DNA of 64,000 nt from assembly GCA_019095985.1 (NCBI GenBank), contig CM032666.1, forward strand, positions 55,468,465 to 55,532,464, in the 5' to 3' direction. Each line of letters opens with the position of its first letter. Position 1 is the first letter of the stretch. A model generated the notes under the pieces. It was not told the origin of the DNA. It did no database searches and was given only the letters and a program-made list of their open reading frames with translations. Shown here piece by piece: positions 47,609-58,900 of the stretch. The position numbers and the translations under genes are program-made. The DNA comes from Streblospio benedicti (lineage: Eukaryota; Annelida; Polychaeta; Spionida; Spionidae).

Positions 47609-50040
47609 TATGTATTTTATATGAACTTTTAGTTTGAAAAATAAAAGATATATTTATTTAAATAAAAATATATTTATGTACATTTTAGTTTTTGGATTAT
47701 TAAGCAATAGACATATATATATAAAAGAAAATAATGATTCCATATACTGCATACCTAATTAACAGAATATTAAGAAAAAATAAGATTTTTTACTTTATTT
47801 TATTTATTTATTTTCATAGTTTCTACACTTCATTTAAAGTATCCACAATTCTACATCTCACCATAGACCCAGCACCAATGGTCGCAGCATTCTTGGTTCC
47901 ACCTAAACACAGGAGGACATGTTACGTCCAAACAAAACAAACACATTACGTTCGCTCATAGATTACATAGAGGTAGAGTGATACTACCTAAATACAGGAG
48001 TCAATGATGCTGTTTTGCTACTTTTTCGTGGCGGGAATCCCAATAAACGCGGCGCACGTTTTACATAAGGATTGCTGCACTTTGGTCTAGGTCTACAGGA
48101 TCTACGCTTGGTCAGTGTCAATGTACATGTGATGGTTTGTGGTCTTGGTTCAAGTCCTATTCTCACCACTTTACACCATATCCATGATATCATTACATCA
48201 AGTATGAGCGGTTAATCTCACGTTGATTAACCTACTGTAAAACTAGAAATGTTTGCGCACGATTCAATTTGCGAATTTCGTTGGTAGGTGCAAAAACGCA
48301 AACTTAAATAGTCAGCAAACCTATGTAAAGTAAGTCCAGGATGGAGAAAAATCGCAAAATTGAATATTCACAAAATAATTTATAGATGAAAATCACAAAA
48401 TTTGATAGCCACGGAATATTCTAGTTTTACAGTATGTTCTGTACATGTCTTCTATTCTTTACCACCCATATTTCCACATATGACATAATATAAACTAGAA
48501 CTACAAAACATTCAATATTTACATATGGATTTAGAAAAACGCAATAGAACAATACTTGCTAATGATATTGTTCTTGTTCCGGAGTTAAAGACTAAATTCA
48601 TTGCATGAAGCAGTAAATATCAAACACATATTGAATACAATTGTAATGAACATAGAGACAGTATTTCCATGTGTACTATCTTCTCAGGATTTTGACAACT
48701 TTTCTATAGACTATACGCCTGTTGTTATAAAAGTGATCTAAGCACTAATTCACATGCATTTCATGCATAAAAAGGTAAAATTAGAAGAAAAAAGTTAGTA
48801 CACAAGAAAACAGAGTCTTAGAAACCTTTATACAAAGCAAAAATCTGCAGATTTATGTACATCTCTTTAATTAAACTAGAAATGCTTCTAGACTTACACT
48901 ATGATGGAATAACCCATGTTATGTTCAAGCCTATACTATTCTTTATTACACATAATATATATACTATCTATCTTTCCACATATGACATAATATAAAATAG
49001 AACTACAAAACACACCTCTTAGTAATTTAAACTAGAAAAAAATGAAATCATGTCTTTGAAATTTGAATACCGATTTTGGCACATAAAATACAGTCATGCA
49101 AACCAAACCAAACCAATTATACTGACATGTGATATAAATTCTTTGAGTACATTTGAATAAGTGAAATCAACCAGCCAATTCAGTTTAAACATATCATACA
49201 AAGTGTGCAATAACATATTTACAAAATTATTAGTTGTACAATTTTTCTTTTGATATTCCAGGCATTTTCTATGTATATAGCTACACATGTACATGAAATT
49301 ACGTTATTCAAACAATATATAAACTTTTCTTGATGATTTAAACTATGAAATCTTCTACATTCATCTATTGCTTTTGAAAAATGTACACTAGCAGGTAATT
49401 ATGCAGGTTACAATTGTTAAGAGCATGAACCTCATTTTCAATTTCTTTTCGTTCACAGAAGTTATAAAGACGTGTTCTAATTTAAAATTTTCACAATGAC
49501 CTGTCTCAAATTTTAACTTTGAAAATACATGTAAATTATGCTAATAATGGCCGTCGGGATTTTTTAATGCAGCCTTTGGTATAATCACTTTTTTTAACAG
49601 TCTGTCTAAAGGAGTTTAAACATATCAGTTTTGGTTTCAACACATCTTAAACAATCCTTTTCAAAAATATCATTAAGCTTTTCATAACCTTCTATCAAGT
49701 CACATTGTTTCTGTTCTTCAAAAAGGTAAGACATTTCTAAAAAGTCAAAAATATCTTTCATTTGTTCGTACCAATTTCACTTTTGCACATTGCGTTATGA
49801 ACGCATATTTCAGTCAGATGGGCAAAAAGTCAGTTTTCATCAATCGACCTGCCCATATCGGTAGAAATTTTACCTAATGATGTTTTTCACTTTTGGTTAT
49901 TTGGAAAATTCCTCACACACATTTGGAAACAGGTTTTCAGCACTCAATTTATCAAGAGCCAACTACATCATGATGCATTGTCAAGTTGCTGATGCAGTAG
50001 TGTTTGATCTTTATTTGCCAGGATTTTCAACACAAATAAA
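47609..50040 (+). repeat. 2.4-kb repeat unit, copy B
   Basis: Head-to-tail with copy A at an offset of about 2459 at the start and 2417 near the end. Differences are scattered substitutions and small indels. It ends in TTTTCAACAC just upstream of the 3' side of the zinc-finger gene. Confidence 0.85.
48233..48434. mobile_element. CTGTAAAAC MITE inside repeat copy B
   Basis: The duplicate of the 45791 insertion, with the same ends and TA flanks. Confidence 0.75.
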
Positions 50041-50119
50041 AAAAATCTGGTACCCTTAAGTATGACATTGTTTTTTGTTGTGCTACGATCCTCTTAAGGA
50101 CGTTCTCATTTCTGTTCAT

Positions 50120-50251
50120 GTAAAGCTACTTGGTGCAATTTCAAGCTGCTTTCTCGCTTGAATGATTTGTCACAAATATGTCAGTTGAACAGTTTCTCTC
50201 CAGTGTGTATGCGTAAGTGGGTCTTCAGAAGAAAATTCATTTTTCACACTA
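50120..50251 (-). pseudogene. Decayed fingers 9-10 of the zinc-finger gene
   Basis: After finger 8 the frame reads YKCD and a TAG at 50249-50251, then a one-base shift into LLKTHLRIHTGEKLFN, a second stop, and HICDKSFKRESSLKLHQV. The linker TGEK and several finger residues are still clear, but cysteines are lost. The protein now ends after eight fingers. Confidence 0.65.
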
Positions 50252-51004
50252 GTCACACTTGTATGGTTTCTCTCTTGTGTGTATGAGTTTGTGGATTTTA
50301 AGATAAGAACTTGTAGAAAAACATTTTCCACACTGGTCGCAGTTGTATGGCTTTTCTCCTGTGTGAACGCGCTTGTGAGTCTTTAGATTACCACCCTTAG
50401 AAAAACGTTTCCCACACTGATCACACAGATATGGTTTCTTTCCAGTGTGGGTATTCATGTGCAATTTTAGAGTTCCACTTTGAGAGAAAGATTTTTCACA
50501 CACTGTGCATTTATATGGTTTCTCCTCACAGTGGATTCTCATGTGCCTGGTCAAGGCGCTACTGTTAATAAAACACTTTCCACATTCACTACATTTAACA
50601 GGTTTCTCTCCAGTGTGGATTCTCATGTGGACAGTCAAATTGCTGCTCTTAGCAAAACACTTCCCACATTCTGTACATTTGTGATGTTTTTCACCACCAT
50701 GGCTTCTCATGTGGATGGTCAAATTACCCTGTATCGCAAAACACTTCCCACACTCATTACATTTGAAAGGTTTTTCACCAGTGTGAATTCTCCTGTGGCT
50801 GGTCAGGTGGCTGCTTTGACTGAAACACTTGCCACAATCACGGCACTCGTGAGGTTTCTCCCCAGTGTGGATTCGCAAATGCTTTTTCAGATCCCAACTC
50901 TTAGTGAATAGTTTTTCACACACTATGCACTGATGTTTTTTTACACTCTGCATTTCTATTACCAAACTCGGATCCAAAATATCAAAGAATCTTATCAAAT
51001 TCAC
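50249..51004 (-). CDS. C2H2 zinc-finger protein, eight tandem fingers
   Basis: Eight complete C-x2-C-x12-H-x3-H fingers run in tandem, the first with HQCIVCEKLF, joined by TGEKP-type linkers (variants GGEKH, CEEKP, TGKKP and TREKP). Such arrays bind DNA in the nucleus, usually as transcription regulators. The variable helix positions differ between fingers (KSWDLKK, QSSHLTS, IQGNLTI and so on). No KRAB, BTB or SCAN-like domain is seen. The exon seems to begin at 51004 after an ATAGCAG acceptor. A possible internal start is the ATG of MQSVKKHQC. Any 5' exons lie upstream on the minus strand and were not found. Two further fingers follow in decayed form. The gene sits between a direct and an inverted copy of the 2.4-kb repeat. 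Confidence 0.85.
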   Translation of the reverse strand: MNLIRFFDILDPSLVIEMQSVKKHQCIVCEKLFTKSWDLKKHLRIHTGEKPHECRDCGKCFSQSSHLTSHRRIHTGEKPFKCNECGKCFAIQGNLTIHMRSHGGEKHHKCTECGKCFAKSSNLTVHMRIHTGEKPVKCSECGKCFINSSALTRHMRIHCEEKPYKCTVCEKSFSQSGTLKLHMNTHTGKKPYLCDQCGKRFSKGGNLKTHKRVHTGEKPYNCDQCGKCFSTSSYLKIHKLIHTREKPYKCD

Positions 51005-52078
51005 CTGCTATTTTTGCTATTCTTCAAAACCTTTGTGATATTCTGATTCCTACATACTTCAATCACAGAGAAAGATGACTTGTTGAATGTCCATGTTACA
51101 GAGAATCATTATAAAAATGATTTATTAGCATTAATTTTCTTGTTATTCTACTATTCCTCAATTTAGTGCAATAAATGAACAACATATTAGGAGACTTTAT
51201 TTTTCCAATCTTAATGCGTATTTTCAATGACTTTACTGTTTAATCTTAGCTTTGAAAGTTAAAAGAGGATATTTCGATAATTTAGATTTGGTCACAATGA
51301 CCTCAGATTTTTTTTGATTATTTTTACGTTCCATATTGTCCCAGGTGGAACAATACCATTTATTGACATTACATATACTTATATTGAATACATTGTGATA
51401 AACAAATTGTGATAAGAAAAACCTTATCATTAGAGATTCAAAATACATTATCATATATTTTATTTTTTACATCATAGCTTATACATAATTACACGTTTGG
51501 GTGATCAAATACAGCTTTTGTTCTTTAAATACAAAAGATTAATTATATAGAATTATAAATTAGTCATACATATATAAAATTTCCTTTGGAAAATTTGTTT
51601 TTGAGAAATCAAAGTTGAATATGAATCATGTGTGTTTGAATTACAACATTATAACATTTATGAGAGACTTAATTTGGAACAGAGTAGAATATTAGACATC
51701 AAATTACCAATAGAAAGCTCTGAAGTAGTAATGAAATTTTAGAAAATGGTTTACACTTATTGATAACCATAATATATTCATGAATTTCAGATTTCATAAA
51801 AGAAATAATACATTGGTATGTATTCAAAGTCTTGTCAATAAAAAAAATGTATGCAATAGCATAGAAATGTTATGAGCTGGTTAATTTCCATTGCATCATT
51901 TATTCCAGCAAGGATTTAAAAAAAGTTATATCCTTGTTTATAAATTTTTCATCTTTGTTCCATATTTGCGTAGCAATATTACAATAATACAACATATGAT
52001 GTATATCATGTTTTACATTTTTACAATACAAACAATTTTGTGATTCAGACTTTTTCCATTTGAAAAGCTTACTATCTG
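51005..52078. other. 5' flank of the zinc-finger gene, AT-rich
   Basis: No further exon, domain or repeat recognised. Confidence 0.35.
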
Positions 52079-52614
52079 TATTTTATGTGCCAAAATCGGT
52101 ATTCAAATTTCAAAGACATGATTTCATTTGTTTTTCTAGTTTAAATTACTAAGACGTATGTTTTGTAGTTGTATCTTATATCATGTCATACATTTTGTAG
52201 AAATATAGATAGTATATATATTATGTGTAATAAAGAATAGTATAGGCGTGTACATAACATGGGTTATTCCACATGAGATTAACTCCTCATAGTGTAAGTC
52301 TCGAGGCATTTCTAGTTTAAAGAAATGTACATAAATCTGTAGGTTTTTGCTTTGTATAAATGTTTCTAAGACTCTGTTTTCTTGTGTACTAACTTTTTCT
52401 TCTAATTTTACCTCTTTATGCATGAATTGCATGTGAATTAGTGTTTAGATCACTTTTATAATAACAGGCGTATAGAAAAGTTGTCAAAATCCTGGGAAGA
52501 TGGTACACATGGCATTTACTGTCTATGTTTATTACAATTGTATTCAGCATGTGTATGATATTTACTGCATAATTTAATGAATTTAGTCTTAAACTCCTGA
52601 ACAAGAACAATATC

Positions 52615-53146
52615 TTGATGGAAGTTCATTTATCCTGGATCTGATAGATATATTGGTTTATTTCTTAAACAGGATAACAAATAAAAGTCAAAATACATTG
52701 AGCTTTCGGCAAACTCTCTTGCCTTGATCACAACCGAATGACGTCATAAGTCGTCACTGTTGGCGCGGGGAGTTCCCAGCTGCATGTCCCCCCCCCTTGA
52801 AGGGTCAACACGTTGTTCCATATGGAAGGAAGGGTGTGTCTGCCTCCATCTCTATTGAGTGAAGGTCTCAGTCTCCGTATCTGAATCGCTTCCTTTACTC
52901 CACGCTCAAAGTACTTAGATTCAACACAAAGGATTTTTGTATCCTCAATTGAAATGTCATGACCCTCCTGGTCAGAGTGCAAGTGGCGAGATACTTCCGA
53001 TGGAACTTGGGCGTCTGTGTTCCTGTGTGGCAGCTGGGAAACTTATGACGTCATTCGGTTGTGATCAAGGCAAGAGAGTTTGCCGAAAGCTCAATGTATT
53101 TTGACTTTTATTTGTTATCCTGTTTAAGAAATAAACCAATATATCT
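52615..53146 (-). mobile_element. Penelope-like element fragment with GIY-YIG end
   Basis: An insertion with a 12-bp target duplication AAGAACAATATC (52603-52614 and 53147-53158). Arms of about 105 bp (52646-52750 and 53040-53146) are inverted. On the minus strand the middle encodes the C-terminal part of a GIY-YIG nuclease domain, recognisable by EAIQIRR and PSLNRDGG, the signature of Penelope-like retroelements. Only the 3' part of the element is present, with no reverse transcriptase, so it cannot move by itself. The arms contain a hairpin followed by GAAA like the hammerhead-bearing terminal repeats of this class. Confidence 0.8.
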
Positions 53147-53288
53147 AAGAACAATATCATTAGCAAGTATTGTTTTATTGCGTTTTTCTAAATCCATATG
53201 TAAATATTGAAAGTTTTGTAGTTCTAGTTTATATTGTTTATATTATGTCATACGGGTGGTAAAGAATAGAATAGACATGTACAGAACA

Positions 53289-53434
53289 TACTGTAAAACT
53301 AGAATATTCCGTGGCTATTAAATTTTGTGATTTTCATCTTTAAATTATTTTGTGACTATTTGATTTTGCGATTTTGCACCTACCCATGAAATTCAAAAAT
53401 TAAATTGTGCGCAAACATTACTAGTTTTACAGTA
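53289..53434. mobile_element. Shortened CTGTAAAAC MITE in repeat copy C
   Basis: TACTGTAAAACTAGAATATT at one end and ACTAGTTTTACAGTA at the other. The interior is shorter than in copies A and B. Confidence 0.7.
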
Positions 53435-53820
53435 GGTTATTCAATGTGAGATTAATCCCCCATACTTGTTGTAGTGATATGGTGTAAAAAACCACATGTA
53501 CATTGACATAAGAGCTGCCCAAGCGTAAATCATCTAGACCTAGACCAAAGTGCAGCAATTCTTATGTAAAGCATGTGCCGTGGTTATTGGGATTCCAGCC
53601 AGCAAAAAAGTAGCGTTCTAGTTCTATGTAATCTATGAGCGAACGTAATGTGTTTGTTTTGTTTGGACGTAACATTTCCTCCTGTGTTTAGGTGGAACCA
53701 AGAACGCGACGACCATTGGTGCTGGGTCTATGGTGAGATGTAGAATTGTGGATACTTTAAATGAAGTGTAGAAACTATGAAAACAAATTAAAAAAATAAA
53801 GTTAAAAATCTTATTTTTTC

Positions 53821-54287
53821 TATACAAAAACAAATACTTTACTTTGATAGTGATAGTTCAAAGACTATCCTGTAGTCACAACGTCCTCCATAAAGAAAAA
53901 ATTGTAAACAAGATTTGATCATTTATTTATCACAGTTGACACTTGTAATTGTTTCACATTTTAAAACATACAAGTGAGCAAATTTAACCAACAACTATAC
54001 AAACAGTTTACAAATTTAATATTAACTCATAGGCAAAACTTGTACAAACTTTCAGGTGGATACAATTCATTTGTTGTTTTTTTCATTATTTGCTAGACAT
54101 AAAAATATTTAAATTATTTCAAATTTCAATACATTGTGCACCTAAATCTTCAAGAAACTATATATTTTCATTTGAACACTAGGGAAGCAAAGAAGAATAA
54201 AAAATGCATGATTCATTTCCTATTTGCAAATATACATAACCTGAAGTATGATGATATGATGGACCAGTAGACCATAAATAACTAAAA
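53821..54287. other. AT-rich, nothing recognised
   Basis: No exon or clear repeat. Confidence 0.3.
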
Positions 54288-54569
54288 CTTATTTTCTTTG
54301 TATATTTCTGTCACTGCCTAATATTCCAAAAAGACTAATATGTACATAAATATATTTATTTAAATTTCAAAGCAATAGCTTCCTGTTCACAAATGAATAA
54401 ATATTACATTCAGTACATTAAAATACAACAATACTATTTTAATGTACTGAATGTAATATTTATTCATTTGTGAATAGGAAGCTATTGCTTTGAAATTTAA
54501 ATAAAAATATTCATCTACATTTTAGTTTTTGGATTATTAAGCAGTGACAGAAATATACAAAGAAAATAA
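54288..54569. repeat. Palindrome, about 136-bp arms, 9-bp loop
   Basis: The left arm (54288-54425) and right arm (54435-54569) are reverse complements with scattered differences. The inner part is essentially perfect. The right arm and the sequence to about 54605 match the first 120 bp of the 2.4-kb repeat (GGATTATTAAGCA, AAAATAATGATTCC), so the palindrome is two head-to-head copies of that repeat's start. Confidence 0.8.
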
Positions 54570-54605
54570 TGATTCCACATACTGCATACCTAATTAACAG
54601 AACAT

Positions 54606-55441
54606 TAACGACGATACTAATTATTGACTTGTAAAAAATTCACATCACGTTTCAAATAAGTTTATAAGAAAATTTGCTTATTCATATTGAATTATCGAAC
54701 AATCTTTAAAATGACAGAAACATCAAACAAAACAATTCAAACATTATTCAAATTAAAAGAGTGCACATGGAGTTTTAACCAGTAAATCCATTTAACATTA
54801 GAGCGTGTATTTGTCAAAAACCACAAAACTTATTACTACAAATATATGAGACACAAATGTATAAACAAATAAGTCATCAATAACCTTATCAACAGAATCA
54901 GATATTTTAAAAGCTACTGAGAAGTGTGAAAAATTCACATAAAACAGTTAAACGCAACCATGAAACGATTCATCTCAATCAATGAAATACAAAACAGAAA
55001 TCAAAAGGAAAATTCAATATCCTCAAAAAATTATTGCATAAATTACTAATACTAATTGGTTCACCACAATGGACTTGATCAGATTTGACGAGACTTGATA
55101 GGTCAGTTTATCGAGATGGTTCACATTTAATTTGAAGCTTTATCATGCATATATGAATTACAATACTATTATAACTGATTTTCATATCAATGATTTAAAA
55201 TATTGTAGGCTCTATGTTGCTATTACTTCGATTATTTTTTTTAAATCATTTAACATGAAATTTCATAAAAAAAAGACACTACACCCTCAATCATTCCAAA
55301 AGTTTTGTGTGGCTAAGTAGTTCATTTGAAAGCACGAGTTGAAAGAATAATTATTATTTCACCGGGAGTTTTAAGAATTGCACATTTCCAGATATTTTCA
55401 GCACACATCATATTCAAGCCTAATTTATTCCACATTCTCCT
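54606..55441. other. AT-rich, nothing recognised
   Basis: No exon or repeat supported. Confidence 0.3.
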
Positions 55442-55679
55442 CCACATATATACACTTTTTCAACCAACTTTTGAGCTTGTTTTAAGCATATATGATAGCT
55501 TTCAATGCTCTCGAATCTTCTCGGATCATCTACAACAACATCCTGGGCGCCAATGTCGTCACACCACGAGATTCTCGTGATGAAAAGGCGACAGACTGAC
55601 GAAGATCCGAAAGGATCGAAAGCTATCATAGGTATGCTTAAAACAAGCTCAAAAGTTGGTTGAAAAAGTGTATATATGG
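55442..55679 (+). mobile_element. Foldback of Penelope-type terminal repeats
   Basis: Arms 55442-55527 and 55603-55679 are inverted (AAAACAAGCTCAAAAGTTGG in the right arm). The right arm begins inside a hammerhead-like core. Paired inverted terminal repeats without a body are typical debris of Penelope-like elements, but no coding remnant proves it here. Confidence 0.5.
55596..55621 (+). ncRNA. Hammerhead-ribozyme-like core
   Basis: CTGACGA (55596-55602) fits CUGANGA. A GATCC-GAAA-GGATC hairpin follows, then GAAA (55618-55621). All invariant core positions of the hammerhead on the 5' and middle strands are present. Helix III and the cleavage triplet remain to be placed, probably within GCTATCATAGGTA downstream. 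Confidence 0.5.
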
Positions 55680-55940
55680 TTACAAAGTTGAGCAGATGAG
55701 TATTCAACATGTTCTCTTCCGCACTTGAGCCATGTAGCTAGATGCTAAGATCAATTTCACGCATAAAATACTTTGTCCCGATATCGACTTCCACCTTGCT
55801 ACAAACCACTTGAACTACGAACTCCAGCGAGCCTCTGTCATCACTGTTTTATCTCGCTGAGTTCAGCCTTCATCATCGCCAGTCAATCGCTCAATATGAG
55901 CCGGGTAACTATGAACTGTGCCGTCGTATCCTCGGTCGCG

Positions 55941-58900
55941 TTACTTGATCTCACTGGGACTGGGCATCTGTTTGAGACGATCGAGGATGCTCTGGTATTT
56001 CTGCACTTCCAGCTGCAGCTGCCACTGACGACTGTAACCATGACAACGGGGAAAATAAAATCATTGAACTTAACATTCTGGTACCTAGTGTAAAAAGTTC
56101 TTGGAGTTGCTCGTACCATGTTATATTAAAACAGAACAAATTATGAAGTCGAAAAGGTACTAAATTTCATTAAAATCATAAATTTTTGCATCTTCAATGC
56201 TTGATAAACCATTGAAGATGTGAAAATTTGTGGTTTTAATAAAATATAGTACCTTTTGGACTTCATAATTTGTTCTGTTTTAACATTGTACATTTTAACA
56301 GTAAGTTTCCCACATTTTATAATTATCATGTCAATATTTGATCATTCCTACATTACCTACTTTTATAATAGCTTACCAATAAGATGTATTTTTAACTTGT
56401 ATTTATGACAGACAATTTGGTTCATATAATCAGCAAATGTTTTTATATTTATGGACTTATTTTTGGAAATTTTAGCTCTGATGAGGAATCTATTTATTCA
56501 AAAGTACTTTGCCGATAAAGTTTAGAAAATTTTATTCAAATTTATCCTTTTGACAAACCTTTCACCAGCAGTTATGACCTAGAAACTCAACATTGAATTT
56601 CTATATGTACCATATTATGTTTGATTAATTTCCTTAACAATGAGTAATAATTTTGATAAAAACAACATAAATTCTTAAATTCTTATTTTTAAATAAGCTA
56701 AATTCACCTCCATAGAGATGTTCTCAATTTCAATCATAATTTATAAAATAATATTTCTTTGGCCATAGATGAAAAGCCTATTTTAGAATGAAAGTAAAAG
56801 AATTTATATTGTTTTTTGAAAATAAAACCTAGTGGTAAGGAAAGACAATTAAACATGAAAAAATAATTTTTCTAACCATTTACATTGTCATTATTTTAGC
56901 TAATAAATATATTTTGACTCATGAAACAACTAACTGTTACTGATCTTTATCATTTTGATTCATTCTATTTTTTAATACATGGTCAAAGTGCACAACTTGG
57001 AATGTTTTTATAAAATTAGATAATGGTAAATTGAAAAAAAAAAAGGTTTTTGCTAAGATTTATGATACAGAATAATGATTATAAAAGAAATCTTCATCAA
57101 TAGTATCTATTGACGTATCTGAAATTAAGTTAAAAAAGGTCTAAATATTCAAATTCATAAAAAACTTAAGCGTCCAAATGGTTTTGGGGATTGATAATTC
57201 CTGCATAGTCACCAGGAAATGAAGTCTCCTATAACAGCAATCGCCAATCACCAAAAATAGTATGATGAAAGATTTTATGCATTTGTTTAAAAATTAGTGA
57301 GATCATTGATTAAAACTGGTGGTCAGTAGATTATTTCATGATTTGCTACTTTTTTTTCTTGCTCTAAACCATACTTATCTTTCAGAAAACAATTTCAAGT
57401 GTAAAATATTATCATTTCAAGTATATAAACATTTTAGAAAAAAAATGTCTTCATAAAAAGTGATGGTTGAAAGAAAAAAAGGAAAATCTTGTTTATTGTG
57501 AAAACATTAGTTTGTTTCATGATGCGTAAAACCAATCAAAGGGCTCATCTTAAGCCATACCAGTCCATTATTTTATTATTATTATTTGTAGAAGCTTTTA
57601 ATAACTTATTAGATTGTAGTATGTCTCAAAACTGTGTACGCAATTGTATTAATTCTTTTATTGTATTGTTTAGGAATTAGGCTCTTATTTCTATTGCTGA
57701 CTGTGAAATATTGTTTCAAGAAAGCTAGGCACATGTAAAATTTTTTAAAAATTTATTCTATTGTTTCTGTTACCTATGAATGGAATTAATTTAAATAAAA
57801 TAAAAAAAAAAAAAAAAAATGACAAAGTGTCTTTTATATTTTTCAAGTCTAGTGGGAACAGTGTTTTTTTAGGCTTTCTACACCACTATTCATGTAAAAT
57901 TTTGTAACTTATTAGACATATTTATTCTATTGTTTCTGTTACCTATGAATAGAATTAATTTTTAATTCTAAAATGCAAAAAAGAAAACTCCAAAAAATAT
58001 CCTACGTGCAATAAGGGGGATGAGGCAGTACGCGCCATTTTGTCACGCTCAGTGGAAATATCAAAAGTGGAACAGTGTTCTCTTTATTCTTGACCCCCCC
58101 CCCCCTCCCCAAAAGTGGAAATGTCAAATGTGTGACATAATCGAAGAATATCTACACAGTGTTTCGCGATATTTATTCAAATATTACTTACATATGCCAT
58201 AAAATAATATTTATTATATATCAGGAATGTAAATCATAATATTATTAATGTGTGAAATCTGCTGCCTATATTTTTTAATGCAACATTTAAATAGTACATA
58301 GTGAAATTCTGATATGAAAAGTTTTAGAGCGGAAGATAAAATATTAGACCCACAAAAAAGTGGAACATCCAAAACTTGACCGAAACCCCCCTCCCCCTAA
58401 GTGGAACACTGTTCCACTTTTGCAGAATGTGACAAAATGTACATCATCCCTAACTGGCACTATTTCCACCGACCTGTACACGAAGCGTAACTTTCCGTTA
58501 TTTTTTCGTCCCCCTCCGCAGAATCTCGCATCGTGTTCGAAGATTTCCTTCAGCTCCAGATATCTGAAATGTTACGACACGTAGACAAGATTTGAGAAAT
58601 ATGGTTTGCAGCATGTGGTCGCATTTTCTTTTGTTCTCTGTTCTACTTTTGCTGCTTTATCGCGGTCTAAATCAAAATAAAATAAAATTTATGTTGTTCC
58701 AAATTTTATTTACTTAACATGTTTCGACACCACCAGTGTCCTTTTCAAATTAAATTAAAATTTTCCAAATATCAGAAATTTGAAAAAAAAATTAATTTAA
58801 TTTGAAAAGGACACTGGTGGTGTCGAAACATGTTAAGTAAATAGAATTTGGACCAACATAAATTTGATTTGATTTTGATTTAGACCGCGATAAAGCAGCC

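Larger units (their letters stand above)
52079..53820 (-). repeat. 2.4-kb repeat, inverted partial copy C
   Basis: It matches the reverse complement of about 47780-49090. It carries the 532-bp insertion at 52615-53146 and a shortened CTGTAAAAC MITE at 53289-53434. Confidence 0.8.

Noticed and set aside
50480-50911. 143-codon plus-strand frame
   Set aside because: It is the antisense shadow of the zinc-finger repeats.
55773-56119. Plus-strand 106-codon and minus-strand 78-codon frames
   Set aside because: They overlap the true last exon (55941-56031) in wrong frames and cross its splice acceptor.
58360-58584. 74-codon plus-strand frame
   Set aside because: It runs through a MITE end and is antisense to the real 58474-58563 exon.
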